A DNA stretch of 64,000 bases from Bradysia coprophila. Its lineage: Eukaryota; Arthropoda; Insecta; Diptera; Sciaridae. The position numbers were made by a program, and so were the translations under genes. Shown piece after piece: positions 1 through 12,017 of the stretch (positions are counted from its first letter, which is position 1; the number at the start of each line of letters is the position of its first letter). The stretch spans positions 1,051,778-1,115,777 of the forward strand of contig NW_023503371.1 of assembly GCF_014529535.1 (NCBI RefSeq), read 5' to 3'. The notes under the pieces were generated by a model. The model searched no databases, was not told the origin of the DNA, and saw nothing but the letters and a program-made list of their open reading frames with translations.

Positions 1-1469
<1,469 letters not shown>

Positions 1470-2461
1470 AACTGTGTTTGGCATTGTTTGTCATCTCTGG
1501 TGTTATTGTTTGTATCAAAATAAAAAAATTAAAATCAATTACGTTAATGTCTTATTCGATCAAGCGTCTCATTGTATGCGTTTAGATTTTTGTGCTTTTC
1601 TTTTTTTCTATTTAAAACAACGAAATCAATAAAACAAAAATTGTTAACTTTAATTGACACGACACAGTCTTTTGTTTTGGTAATATACTTAAACGAATAG
1701 AATGGAGTGATTGCATCAATCATCAGCAACTCTTAATGGGACAGTAAAGAATCGATGATATCGGATTAGCGAACACTATTTCATGGATATTCGCCTCTGA
1801 GGTGTGCTGCTTTCGTAACACCTACATATAAGTGGTTCGATAATTTACATTTTTACTGCACTATAGGCGTAAAGGGCTCCGGGAATGTGGTGTCATCCAG
1901 AAGGTGTGTATGTTTGAAGTTGTCATTATGTGGGCGGCATTACAGCAATTTTCCGGGTCAGGTATATTCTTATTACTATGCCAGCAAATTTCGACAAGCA
2001 GGTGGTGGGCGTTGGACATAGCGTCAATGAATGTCACCTTCGAAAGTTTGTAAGTAAAGTTCTTGGTTCCGATTTAGAAGACGACTTCCTCATGATAATG
2101 AGACATTGAATCTCCAACATATTTTCTGGCTGATCCGAATCGGCAAGTCTTTTTGTATCGCAGGCTTCGCAAAAGCATAACTTGAAAATCTGTGGATATC
2201 GACCGAGAGCATGTTTGCACGTCAGTTTTTGGTAAGAAGACTATAGTTTGAACTTTGTGTCACTATACTTACGTTCAACGGAATATCCGATACAGCGCGT
2301 AAGTGTAGCTGTCCCAAAGGGTAGATATCATGGGAACGATACCTCCGACACAAAACTTAAGTGAAATACACTACTTGTAAACTAAATGTATTTGAGTGCT
2401 GTTAGATTAAACAGTCGGAATTAGGAGTAATTAGATAGGTGTTCTGTCATAGTCAGGTAAA

Positions 2462-2606
2462 CAATGCACTTCAAGCAAAAGTGATCAAGGCCTACAGCTG
2501 CCAAATATTGTACTATTTTATATGAAATGGTCTTACAGTTGTGTGACATTTTGTCAAGCTTCGGTACCCTATTTAGAGTTCCACTCATGCTTGAAGTGCA
2601 CTGTTG
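2462..2606. repeat. MITE of the GCACTTCAAGCAAAAGTG family, copy 1
   Basis: The left end reads GCACTTCAAGCAAAAGTG and the right end CTTGAAGTGCACTG, inverted relative to each other, with CCCTATTTAGAGT just inside the right end. The same ends occur at 16318-16478, at the right end of about 45447-45561, and as a single end at about 59917-59952. No coding capacity. The flanks do not show a clean target duplication here. Confidence 0.65.
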
Positions 2607-2794
2607 GCGTAAATGATATTCAATGAAAATTATTTTTAGATCTTAATTCAGATCTGGCTTGATAGTCGCCGAAAATCAGACACGACTTGCCGGGACATTT
2701 TTACTACCTGAACCGTCAGCATTTATAAAGCCGTCTTAAAACTGCTGGAAGGAAAATATGCTATTCATACTTTTTCTCTGTCAGATAAGTAAAA

Positions 2795-2892
2795 TATTAT
2801 TCGTACCACGGACTAAAAGTCTTTTTTAGCGTATTCGAATCGAACCTTCTCACACGCTAAGACCGACTTTTAGTCCTAGGTACGAAATATGC
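2795..2892. repeat. Short imperfect inverted repeat (hairpin-type element)
   Basis: The left arm TTCGTACCACGGACTAAAAG pairs with the right arm CTTTTAGTCCTAGGTACGAA; AGTC-TTTTTTAGCG and CGCTAAGACCGACT lie inside. A related single arm, with GTACCTATGACTAAAAGTC followed by TTTTTTAGCG, lies at about 14476-14504, so this is a dispersed family. Non-coding. Confidence 0.55.
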
Positions 2893-3308
2893 TATTTCAC
2901 AGCGCAGGCGAGAAAATAGTCATTTTGTCCCCTCAGCTGAAAATTCGGAAGCGTTGTTGTGAAAAAATTGTGTTTACTTCCGGAAAAAGTTGGACATTGA
3001 ATTTTCTCCAGTGACTTGTGGCCTTCACTCGTTGAACAAATAAATATCCTCGGTTTCACATGGCAACCACCAAAGCACCTAGCAGGGTAAACGAGGTTTT
3101 ACCACGTCAAATAGAGTAGTATTTTGATACCAATAATACCATTTTGTGCTTTGAAACCACAAAAGTGAAATGCCTTTTTTTGGCTAGCAGCCACTGTCAC
3201 ATTTCAATTGGCTATCATACTACTTACCATACTTACTGGCTCTCATGTCTGATTCAGATTTTATACAATGTGCCAAATTATGATAAAAATTATTCTCTTT
3301 GTGATTAA

Positions 3309-3952
3309 GAGTGATATCGCGAAATCTTCGAACAATTTGTATGGAGGACAAATTCAACGATAAGTATGGTACGCATCGAATCCTTGCTTCATTACGAGTT
3401 CAACGAGGTATATCTCGCCTCTCTCGGAATTATCGTCTTCGTGGTAGTGCTGTTTGAAAAATCGGTAGTTTTCAGGAGGTGCTGGGCCCATAACCTATTG
3501 GAATATCTGGGAATCCAGGACAAAACAGTCGACAAAAAGTTAAAAATTTGTCACACAGATCTTAGGGTAATAAAGGGTCGACTCGGTCGACTTCGTTCAA
3601 ATTTTAGAGGATTGTAGTGCTAGACTAGACCGATCACATAAGCTACCAAATGCGTCACAGAAAATTTTTCTTAATACACTGAAGCCAGTACAGCCAACAG
3701 CCCGAAGTATTCAGTAGCTTATGTGATCGGTCTAGTCTAGCACTACAATCCACTAAAATATGAACGAGGTCGACCCCTTATTATCTCAGATAATCAGGAT
3801 GAAAAAATTTCCACCTGAAAACCACCGATTATTCAAACAGCTCTACCACGAAAACGACAATTCCGAGAGAGGCGAGAAATACCTCGTTGAACTCGTAATG
3901 AAGCAAGGATTCGATGGCTAGGCGATTGTTTGAAGATTTCGCGATATCACTC
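3309..3952. mobile_element. TTAA-flanked fold-back DNA element, copy A
   Basis: Two inverted arms of about 300 bp face each other. The outer ends are GAGTGATATCGCGAAATCTT and its inverted partner. Directly outside lie TTAA at 3305-3308 and TTAA at 3953-3956, as expected for a TTAA target duplication (the piggyBac superfamily habit). Inner arm landmarks: ATCGAATCCTTGCTTCATTA on the left and its inverse near 3900, and CTAGACTAGACCGATCACAT near 3630 with its inverse near 3725. No intact gene; an open stretch in the left arm (3366-3617) is a by-product. It shares its end sequence with the element at 50434-51108. Confidence 0.75.
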
Positions 3953-3956
3953 TTAA

Positions 3957-6009
3957 AATTAGCCGATATCTATACATACAAATATTTCATGTATTACAGA
4001 TTATAAGTCACACATAGCAGTGGTATTATAAGGGACACAGCTCTGCTGTGTAAGGGGCCATTCATAAAGTGCACACGCTAAAAATAACAAAATTTAGACC
4101 CACTCCCACTCTTGTTGAATGGCCCCCAAAGACTACCATACAAATGTCCAATAATTTGTTTCGGTGAAGTTTGGCACTCCAATATCCAAAAAGCATGGCT
4201 CTGTATTGTAGGGATTGTTCTGAGTTTATTCGAAAATACTTACTTTTTATAACAAACAAAAAGTGAACATTCCATAAAATGCGGACAAGTGTCCTCACCA
4301 ACATTATAATTAAATTACGTTGTTTAGTCCACGTCTATTTTTATTTTATTTATTTTTTTGTTGTCCATTGACTTCTGTAAATTATAGTTTTTCATTACAA
4401 CAATCACGTCAACTTAATTGAAATCGTTATTGCGCTACGAGCAACAAAATAGTATATATCACGTTGTTTATACTCACAATAAATTCAATTTTTCAATTTA
4501 TGTTGCATTCGGCATTGTCGTTATACGTATAAAAATTTGATTGAAAAAAAACGAACCATTTTTTATACAATACATTTAGATGTTTATTTTTAAAAGTCGC
4601 ATAGATGTGAGGAATAACTGAACAACAAAACAAAATCTAGTTATGAATTTGAATGAATCTTTCATGTAATGAATTCTAGTTCATATTGGATCGGGGTAGT
4701 TCTGTCCAATCCAATATTGATTACATTTGAATGCGCAGGATGGATGGATGTATAAAGATTGATGAACCCCTGATATTGCATTGGATAGAAGCAATGGAAT
4801 AAATTCTAAATAAAAATTCTAAATATTAGGGCTGAGACGGCAAGAAATTCGACTTACACTAGCACACAAAATAAAGGACGTACTAACGACTCGTGTCAAA
4901 GCACCTAGCAGGGTAATAGAAAAAATTTAATTCAAAAATTGTGCCCTGCACACTTATATATCTACAGTTCGTCGAAATAAACAACGCATTTTCTTCAATC
5001 AACAACTTTCTTTTCTTGCGGCCCGAAAATGAATCATTACTGTCCTGATCATTGCCGATTTTCTCCTTTTCTGGCCGCAAGCATGAAAACCACGGATTTG
5101 TCTTGTTCGGCAATTTTATGGTTTGGACTCGACTTCGGCACGAATTATAAACGTCCCACACATCAAAATAACAAATATCCAAGCAATGTACTATTTTAAA
5201 AATGGAAACAATGTGGTCTCACTCACACATTGAAAAATGATGTTGGTGATCTGATCAGTGATCAACCTAACAACTGAATATATATTTTGCAACCAGCTTA
5301 TAAAGGATTTATAGACGCATTAAGGTCATCGTATAACCAGTGTTTAACTTTGCGTCTGCATCTTGTTAACAATGAACAATTATTTATATTTTCGTCTGCC
5401 ACAAAATGTACACTGTCTTCCACAAAACTCTCAAGTATTGATTTCTCTATTTCTAAAAATATCAACTTTATTATTTGTTTTCATTTCAATAAAATTTAAT
5501 TTCCTTGCATTCTTTCAACCACACAAAAAATTCTTCAAATGCGTTTGACTGTTATTCTCGAAATTAATGCAGAGATTTAAACGCATTTGTTTGTCGATTT
5601 TTTCTCAAATCAAGACGAGTGCAATCATCAAAAAAATAAGCAAAAAAATCTAAGTTCTACGAAAGAGGAAACGCAAAATAAAAAATATAATAAAAAAAAA
5701 ACTTTTTCGACTTAACACCTACGCACTCTTGTGGCAAGTACCACTTTATTGACAGAAATTTATTTATCTTTTCTTAATAAAAAAAATATTGTAAAGAAAA
5801 GGTTAATTCGAGAAAACTTTTTAAATGGTATGTCGATGTACGTCATTAGATGACGTTCGATTTCTTTAAGTCATTATATTTGTAGCCAAAATAACTTGAG
5901 TATCCTATAAACTAACTATTTACATATATTAAGACTTTTGTATTGTCTATTATTGTCTAAAATTTTTAAATAGTTGACGCAAACGAAATTTAAATTTAAA
6001 TTTTTTTAG
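3957..6009. other. Intergenic, AT-rich, no convincing gene
   Basis: Low-complexity AT-rich DNA. Around 4903 the motif GCACCTAGCAGGGTAA recurs from about 3075. Around 5025 and 5070 an inverted pair (CTTGCGGCC, GGCCGCAAG) is seen. Open frames at 4062-4304 and 4883-5182 (-) and near 5287-5548 (+) lack family resemblance and splice support. Confidence 0.5.
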
Positions 6010-6135
6010 GCTGATGTAGAGAAATATGCTTTCAAGTTAATATCTCGAAAAGGAACTGACGATCGCACTAATGATCCAGATTTTTTTAAAAAAGTTTTTG
6101 CCAATTCTTACACGAGTAAGACATCACAAACATAA
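6010..6135 (+). CDS. Orphan terminal-exon-like coding stretch, 41 codons, protein not recognised
   Basis: After a strong acceptor (a T-rich tract ending in TTTTTTTAG) an open frame of 41 codons runs to TAA. It begins ADVEKYAFKLISRKGTDD and ends FFKKVFANSYTSKTSQT. The composition (balanced charge, aromatic residues, no low complexity) looks like real protein, unlike the surrounding AT-rich DNA. No start codon is available inside it, so it would have to be the last exon of a plus-strand gene whose upstream exons were not found between 1.6 and 6.0 kb. It could instead be a decayed gene fragment. I do not recognise the family. Confidence 0.3.
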   Translation, partial: ADVEKYAFKLISRKGTDDRTNDPDFFKKVFANSYTSKTSQT

Positions 6136-6305
6136 TTATAAATAATCATTCATATTTTTACTATAGTAGTTGTCTTTCGTTATTTTTTTTTCTCCTTTCT
6201 TTTTCAAATCGTATTAAATTTTCATTTTTAAAGTTAAGAGTAAAAACGTCCTTATCATAATAATCATGTATTAAGTAAGAAAATACATGAGAAGGTTACG
6301 CCAAT

Positions 6306-6491
6306 CAAGGTTCTGAAAGAACCAGGTTAAGACAACTCTGAGTTGATCACGAAGGCGATGACACACAAATTGAGTTCAGCGGCTACGAAGTTCTTCAAGT
6401 CGATTTCACACACAATCTGTACTGAGTGCGTTTATCGATTTCGGTGTCACCCGCCCTCGTGGGTGTCTTAGCCTGTTCTTTCAGAACCTTG
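6306..6491. mobile_element. hAT-type MITE, 186 bp
   Basis: The terminal inverted repeats are CAAGGTTCTGAAAGAAC on the left and GTTCTTTCAGAACCTTG on the right, extending imperfectly inward. They are flanked by the perfect 8-bp direct repeat ACGCCAAT at 6298-6305 and 6492-6499. An 8-bp duplication with CA/TG ends is typical of the hAT superfamily. No coding capacity, so it is non-autonomous. The perfect duplication suggests a fairly young insertion. Confidence 0.8.
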
Positions 6492-6499
6492 ACGCCAAT

Positions 6500-7351
6500 C
6501 ACTGGGGCCGTTATCACATAAAATCCACTGAACTGTGCTTTAATTTCCATACAAAATTGTTGCACAATTTCAGTTGAGTTGAAGTTTATTTCGATGCCGA
6601 ACGTTATTTGAAGTATTTTTGCATTATATTATGCACGGAAATTTTGCATCATTAATTTTTAATTCAGTAAAGTATCGTGAAAAATTACGAAAATAAGCAA
6701 AGTCAGAAACCTTCGTAAACATGCGTGCAGCGCACCATCTTTTTATTCAGTCGAAATTGCGAAAATTTACATATAAGACAATCGGGATATTTAGCAAAGA
6801 TGTAAACAAAATGTCCTTCTTCATTTGGCAAATGACCCTTCTCCATCGGGTTGTACATGTTATGAACACAAAATCAGCTTTATAAAAAAAAACTAAAAAC
6901 TTTTTTGTTATGGTCTAGAATAATTTTTTGCTCATAATAATGCTCTTAATCGCAATAAAATCGTTGTTTGGAACTCAATTCTGCTAAATTGTCGTGTGTT
7001 TTGGTGATAGTTAGTTATTTATTTGATGTATAATCTTAGACAAGTAGAACTTTCGTTTCATTTTATTGAGAAATACGTTGTGTGTAATACAATGATAAAT
7101 GCTTTTTTATTATATGCATTCTCTTTGCTACTCGTTGTTATAAAAAATTTATTTTGGATACCCTTTATGTACGAAATCTTTAATTAGTTCTAAAATTATT
7201 TTTTGATTAAATTCTTAAAAATTCCATAAAATTACGGTATTTCAGCTATTAATAAGACTTTGATTAGGTTATTCCAGATAAGGATGTAACTAACTTCATA
7301 TAAGTGGAAACCGAGATGAGCAATATTTTTATTTGATATTTCAATGATAGT
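6500..7351. other. Intergenic, no gene seen
   Basis: AT-rich sequence with no supported coding region. At about 6970-6990 TTGTTTGGAACTCAATTCTG matches the outer end of the fold-back family at 10021-10351, probably a solo end. Confidence 0.5.
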
Positions 7352-7353
7352 TA

Positions 7354-7732
7354 GGGTGGTTCAAATTTGTATTGAAAACTATTTCGCATAAATAAAATTA
7401 AAAATTACTTGTTTGGATAGCATATGATCAAGAAAAGAAAATGGTACTCCATACAGATTTTGAAAAATCAGTTCCAAATTGACCTTTAATCAAAACTTTT
7501 TAATTCTTAAATGGTTTCAATTTAGCCTCGAAGAAAGTAGAATTTTAGAGAAAATCTTCCCAGTCGAGAAAATTAGTGAGTATGAGATTTGTGGCTCATA
7601 ATGGAGAATTAGTAGAGGCTTCCCTTGGCTATTATTTAAGGTAGTGTCCAGTTTTTCCCTATTAAAACTTTTAGGGTCTACAACTGGCAGTAGGACCCAA
7701 AAAAATCATACAAAGCGTTTTTTGAACCACCC
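7354..7732. mobile_element. Mariner-like MITE with TA duplication, about 379 bp
   Basis: The terminal inverted repeat GGGTGGTTCAAA (left) matches TTTGAACCACCC (right), and each end is bordered by TA (7352-7353 and 7733-7734), the usual target of Tc1/mariner elements. The interior is AT-rich and non-coding. The family assignment rests only on the TA borders and the short inverted ends. Confidence 0.65.
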
Positions 7733-7734
7733 TA

Positions 7735-9130
7735 AGAATTATATAATTTAGTTAAATACCTGATACCAGGCATTGTGTGACTATTTTCTTCTAGATTGTT
7801 GGTTCTAGACAGTTTTTTCGATAAAATTTAACGGGTTTTCAGTTCCCATTTCTCTTGTAAATTTTCTCAAGCAAACATTTGATGGTCAAAATTGATATGA
7901 TGTGATTGTAGCACCAGTCTCGTGCATAATTGAGACTGATACGTGATGTTGTCCCAGTATTAGTTATTCTTTTTAAATTGGAGGGGACAACTAACAAACT
8001 ATTTTCGAAACAACAAAAATATCAAATAGGTACACTCAAAAAATTAGATTGGCTAAGAAAAGCTATCGATTGTTTGTAAAACTTAAAGCCCCTACTACAT
8101 TGTACATCAAATACATGTCACGTGTTGTCTTAATTTCAAAATTGTTCTAACTTTAATTTAAGCTTTCAACCAAAGTCATTCGAAATTACATTTTAATATT
8201 TCTTTATGAACTTCGTCTGTAAATCTTCGCTGCACTATTTTACAACCAACAAGCTTATATTTCGGTCGTCGTAGTTCTCTACTACCAAATCACCAGCCGT
8301 TCCTAAACTGAATGGACAATTAACCGTTTAAACAGCCAATCCCATTCCGACAATAATTAATTATCTTTTTGAGGTAAATTAATTCATTGAGACGATGAGT
8401 TATATAGCGTGAGCATTTCGTAATATTTTTCACTTAAGCATCATAAACATTTCGATAAAATTAATTTATTGGCTTGGTATTCGTCACAAAACTCTAAAAA
8501 GCTCATTTTGTTTATAACTCGTCATTGTCTCGGCACCTCTAAAAGACACTCTAATGTCTGAATCGCACTGTGTATATAAAGTGCAGATCCAATTAGGATA
8601 CTGTGTTCGAGTAAAACCAATTGAAAAATATAATATTTTGATTATCCATGTGTCTATACACATAGTATATATATACCATTTACCATTGAACACATGTTCT
8701 ATACTAACAATGACTACATAGATATATAAGAGCGATATAGATATATTCACAGATTTTACATGCCATCAAAGCATCATTTATTGTTGTTTCATATTTGAAT
8801 AAAATGTAAAAATAGAGCAAAAGTATGCACATCATATTATAAATGAGAGAATTCTGGTGGGGGCATCATATCGGCCAATTCTCACAACTGGCGGGTAAAC
8901 ATATGTGAAATACAATTTTTAAATTTTCACTACAAACATCAGTGCTCTTCGGTGAAGAAGGAACAAATTATCAAAAAAATATCGTTTTTTTTACTTTGGT
9001 GCGCGGATCTATTTTGTGTTACGTGTCGATCGGATTTTGTGCAAAACAAAACTAAAAAATTGTTCGCATTTGGATTATTACTAAAAAAAGAAGGAAAATT
9101 AAAAACAAAAACCAAAAAAAAGAACTTTTA
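7735..9130. other. Intergenic and presumed upstream region of the small IQ gene
   Basis: No coding stretch is seen. The last 200 bases before 9131 are A-rich and probably include the 5' untranslated region, but no TATA box or initiator can be assigned with confidence. Confidence 0.45.
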
Positions 9131-9502
9131 ATGAAATACCTATTAAATTGGTCCGACATGCATATACATCCCAGTTCACCGAATTCATCGCCAATATCCG
9201 AAGAAAATGCGGCTACCACAATTCAGGCCAATTTTCGCGGCTATCGTGTGAGAAAGCAGCTAAAAGACACGTCCGTATCGAATGCGGAAACGGTGGACGG
9301 AAATGTGGAAAAGACGAAAATCGAGAAAGATGCTAAGCTAAAGGACGAAGATAAATCGGCTACGAAAATACAGGCGGGTGTACGGGGATTTTTGGTGCGA
9401 AAAAAACAGAAATTGGCAACCGATGCAGCCACCAAAATTCAGTCAACGTTTCGAGGATTTAAAACCCGGAAAGACTTGAAAAATAAATTGAAGGAAAAAT
9501 GA
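9131..9502 (+). CDS. Small IQ-motif protein (three calmodulin-binding IQ motifs), igloo/neurogranin-like
   Basis: A single open exon encodes up to 123 residues. Three IQ motifs are plain: AATTIQANFRGYRVRKQL (about residues 27-44), SATKIQAGVRGFLVRKKQ (77-94) and AATKIQSTFRGFKTRKDL (99-116), each fitting IQxxxRGxxxR. Such motifs bind calmodulin, often in its calcium-free state. A Lys/Glu/Asp-rich linker joins the first two. The protein has no signal peptide or membrane segment and should be cytosolic. Two ATGs are possible (9131, and one 10 codons further in); neither is decided by context. AATAAA follows at 9538-9543, so the gene ends here. The size and triple IQ layout recall Drosophila igloo, but that assignment is inference. 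The same motif spelling recurs in the giant gene 8 kb downstream. Confidence 0.75.
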   Translation: MKYLLNWSDMHIHPSSPNSSPISEENAATTIQANFRGYRVRKQLKDTSVSNAETVDGNVEKTKIEKDAKLKDEDKSATKIQAGVRGFLVRKKQKLATDAATKIQSTFRGFKTRKDLKNKLKEK

Positions 9503-9543
9503 AAACAAACAGTTAAATCGTCACAATGATATTAAATAATAAA

Positions 9544-10020
9544 ATTATGAATGAACTGTGCTACCTAAAATTATCATTACTACATCCGTATTTTATCGTG
9601 CCAATGTTATAAAAAATGAGAATGCAAATTTCCATAATTAATTAGTAAAATGCAACAAATTAATTTAAATTTATATTTGTTATTGTGTAAGTATAAGAAT
9701 AGATTTTTATTTGTTTAAAATAAAAAAAAGATAAACAATCAATGAGAGAAGGTATAGTATAGTGATTATGAAAAGCAAAAAATAAAAATTGTTGCATTCA
9801 ATTATGCAACTGGGCGATTGTAATTAATTTTACTACACTACCATTAATAGCAGTTTTAGTTACAGATTTTAATTTATGATAAAATAAAAATCAAAATTTG
9901 ATATGGAAATTATTGTGGTTTATTTTCTCAAAGGACTGTATTTATCGGTTTCGTTTCGAAGTATCCATTACCATTGTGCCGGTGCTATAGGTTTGATACA
10001 AAAACAAAATTTTTTTTTTG
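9544..10020. other. Intergenic, AT-rich
   Basis: No gene, and no repeat other than poly-A/T tracts is seen. Confidence 0.5.
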
Positions 10021-10351
10021 CAATTAAGTTCCAAACAAATTTTTTTTTAATTTTTTATCGATGGAGAACCTTATTACAAGACACTTTTTCTCGTATAATA
10101 TACCAAAAAAAGTTAAAGTTTTTTTTATAAATCATTTTGAAAGTCACTGAAAACACGAAAATTCGAATAGAAATACAGTATGTCATCAAAAATTTTTGTA
10201 TTTCTGTTCGAATTTTCGTGTTTTCAGTGACTTTCAAAATGATTTATAAAAAAAGTTTTAACTTTTTTTGGTATATTATACGAGGCAAAGTGTCTTGTAA
10301 TAAGGTTCTCCATCGATAAAAAATTAAAAAAAAATTGTTTGGAACTCAATT
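10021..10351. repeat. Fold-back element, 331 bp, arms near 150 bp
   Basis: The outer ends AAGTTCCAAAC (left) and GTTTGGAACT (right), then ATCGATGGAGAACCTTATTA and its inverse, and GAAAGTCACTGAAAACACGA and its inverse converge on a short centre near 10185. The two arms are so alike that open frames on opposite strands (10055-10237 on minus, 10137-10319 on plus) translate to almost the same peptide. No coding role is implied. A deleted relative lies at 10565-10788. Confidence 0.7.
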
Positions 10352-10564
10352 CGATGACTTCTGCCTGTTTAATTCATGCGTGCCAAAAAAAATCTCGTTT
10401 CACTGCGTGCAAAAAATAGTATATTGTGTACCGTGTGCGCAAAGTCGATTTTTTGAAGCACAGTCCTAAGTCTTGCATACGAGTGTGTTCGTTTTCAGAT
10501 AATATTTTGATTTACATCGCTGTATATTTATTTTCTGCATAGAAATAGTTCATTTTATACTTCA

Positions 10565-10788
10565 TTGAAGTTCCAAAAATATATTTTTTTTATCGATCGA
10601 GAACACGAAAATTCGAAGTGAAATACAGTATTCCATCGGAAAGTTTTGTATTTAGTTTCGAAAATTTGCGTTTTTAGTGACTTAAACTTAAACTTTAACT
10701 TTTTTTGGCATGTGATACAACAAAGTAAACAAAGTGTCTTATAATAACGTTCTCCATCGAAAAAAAAATTGTTTGGAACTTAATTGCG
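10565..10788. repeat. Deleted relative of the 10021-10351 fold-back element
   Basis: It shares AAGTTCCAAA at the left, ATCGATCGAGAACACGAAAA (the copy has lost much of the left arm), a TTTTAGTGACTTA arm and the right end GTTTGGAACTTAATT. The arms are unequal, so this copy is internally deleted and more diverged. Non-coding. Confidence 0.6.
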
Positions 10789-11472
10789 AAAAACGTTGTT
10801 TCTACTTCGGTAGGTACGCTGGTATTTTATCGAACACGATGTCTTCTAGTTAGACATCTATTGCTAGATAAAATACCTTCATACCTCTTGGTAGAGTTGC
10901 ATAAAGTCAATTTTTATAGCACCAGTACCAAACTAGTCCGTGCGCTACAAAAACCCACTTTATGTAACGAGGTACACACTAGAAACGGATGTCAATCAAT
11001 TAGCGTTGGCCTAGATTTTGGCACTAGAGAAAACTACTCGAACAAATCTCACTTATCGACCATGCTACCAACACTACAAATATATCTGTTATGGACAACA
11101 GAGCGATCAAAGTAGTTCGAATAGGATTTTCACATATATATTCATAAAAGTCTAATATTTTTTATGTACAGTAGTGCGATCAAAGTAGTGCGTAAATGGA
11201 TTTTCATATGTACTTTTGCGCACTAGTGCATATATGACGTTTTGAAAAATGAAGATCCCACTCTTGTACATAAAGTCTTGTTGCTAACTTTTGCCTAAAC
11301 TGGAATTTTGCGCATAGGATGTGTTGTCAACCTCGGCTTCGTCTCAGGTTGAAAATTTTTACATCTATTGCGCAAAATTTCTATATAGCATATGTTAGCA
11401 AAATAGCTAGAGAGTACACTGCAAAAACACTGCACCTACAAATCTCTCCAATCAAACTGTTTTATGAACCAA
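10789..11472. other. Intergenic with a short internal direct duplication
   Basis: The phrase CGATCAAAGTAGT followed by TCG or GCG and GATTTTCA occurs at about 11105 and again at about 11173, a tandem-like duplication roughly 70 bp apart. An open frame at 10861-11115 has no family resemblance. Confidence 0.4.
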
Positions 11473-11550
11473 GGGAATAAATAGGAAATTCCACCAAGAT
11501 CAAAAGTTTGCGGCCAGAGCGTAGCAAGGTGGAAATTCCTATTTTTCCCC
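11473..11550. repeat. Small hairpin element, about 78 bp
   Basis: GGGAATAAATAGGAAATTCC on the left and GGAAATTCCTATTTTTCCCC on the right form an imperfect 23-bp stem around a 32-base loop. Non-coding. Confidence 0.5.
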
Positions 11551-11647
11551 GAGGTGAACACAACGTTTTTCATGCTAGCGTTTTGCGAAAATCCTCTATT
11601 TCGTCCACTTAGAAGAAAATAAAATTAATAGCGCGTTTTGGTATTCA

Positions 11648-11728
11648 GCCATTTTAGGTGAGAAAATGATTATGAGCTGGACCAGTCATTTTAGGGGAGG
11701 AAATTACTATTTTCTTACCTAAAATGGC
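11648..11728. repeat. Small hairpin element, about 81 bp
   Basis: GCCATTTTAGGTGAGAAAAT on the left is mirrored by ATTTTCTTACCTAAAATGGC on the right, leaving a loop of about 40 bases. A direct internal repeat, CATTTTAGG, lies in the loop. Non-coding. Confidence 0.55.
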
Positions 11729-11918
11729 GCCTCTCAGAATGACAACAAAACGCTATTTTCAGCAACGCTTTATATTTCGTATGCAACTATTTAATACCCC
11801 TTTAAAATTATTTACAGCAATGTTGCCAGACCCTTACGGAATCGAATTTAATAAATGATTATAAACATCTAAGAATAAATAAACCAACAATTTACAGATA
11901 TAGTAGATTATTGATTAC

Positions 11919-12017
11919 ATACTTGTACGGAAAATCGTTGTTTTGACTGTGGAGTTTGTATGCTGAACCGAAGGCGAAACCACACGAGTCAAAACAACGA
12001 TTTCCCGCACAAATATG
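11919..12017. repeat. Small inverted-repeat element, about 99 bp
   Basis: The left arm has ACTTGTACGGAAAATCGTTG then TTTTGACT; the right arm has AGTCAAAACAACGATTTCCC then GCACAAAT. The arms pair over about 30 bp with few mismatches. The open minus-strand frame across it (11915-12100) is a by-product. Confidence 0.5.

Larger units (their letters stand above)
1634..3304. other. Intergenic, AT-rich, no gene seen
   Basis: No coding stretch with family resemblance or splice support is seen downstream of MCM5. The region holds a short MITE at 2462-2606 and an imperfect inverted repeat at about 2795-2892, both listed separately. The motif GCACCTAGCAGGGTAA at about 3075 recurs near 4903, which suggests a dispersed repeat end. 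Confidence 0.6.

Noticed and set aside
3366-3617. 83-residue frame with a hydrophobic stretch
   Set aside because: It lies in the arm of a fold-back element; its inverse copy carries stops, and no family is recognised.
4883-5182. 99-residue minus frame next to a repeated GCACCTAGCAGGG motif
   Set aside because: It overlaps a suspected dispersed repeat and lacks any domain or splice evidence.
10055-10319. Twin frames on opposite strands with nearly the same peptide
   Set aside because: The identity comes from the inverted repeat, not from a conserved protein.
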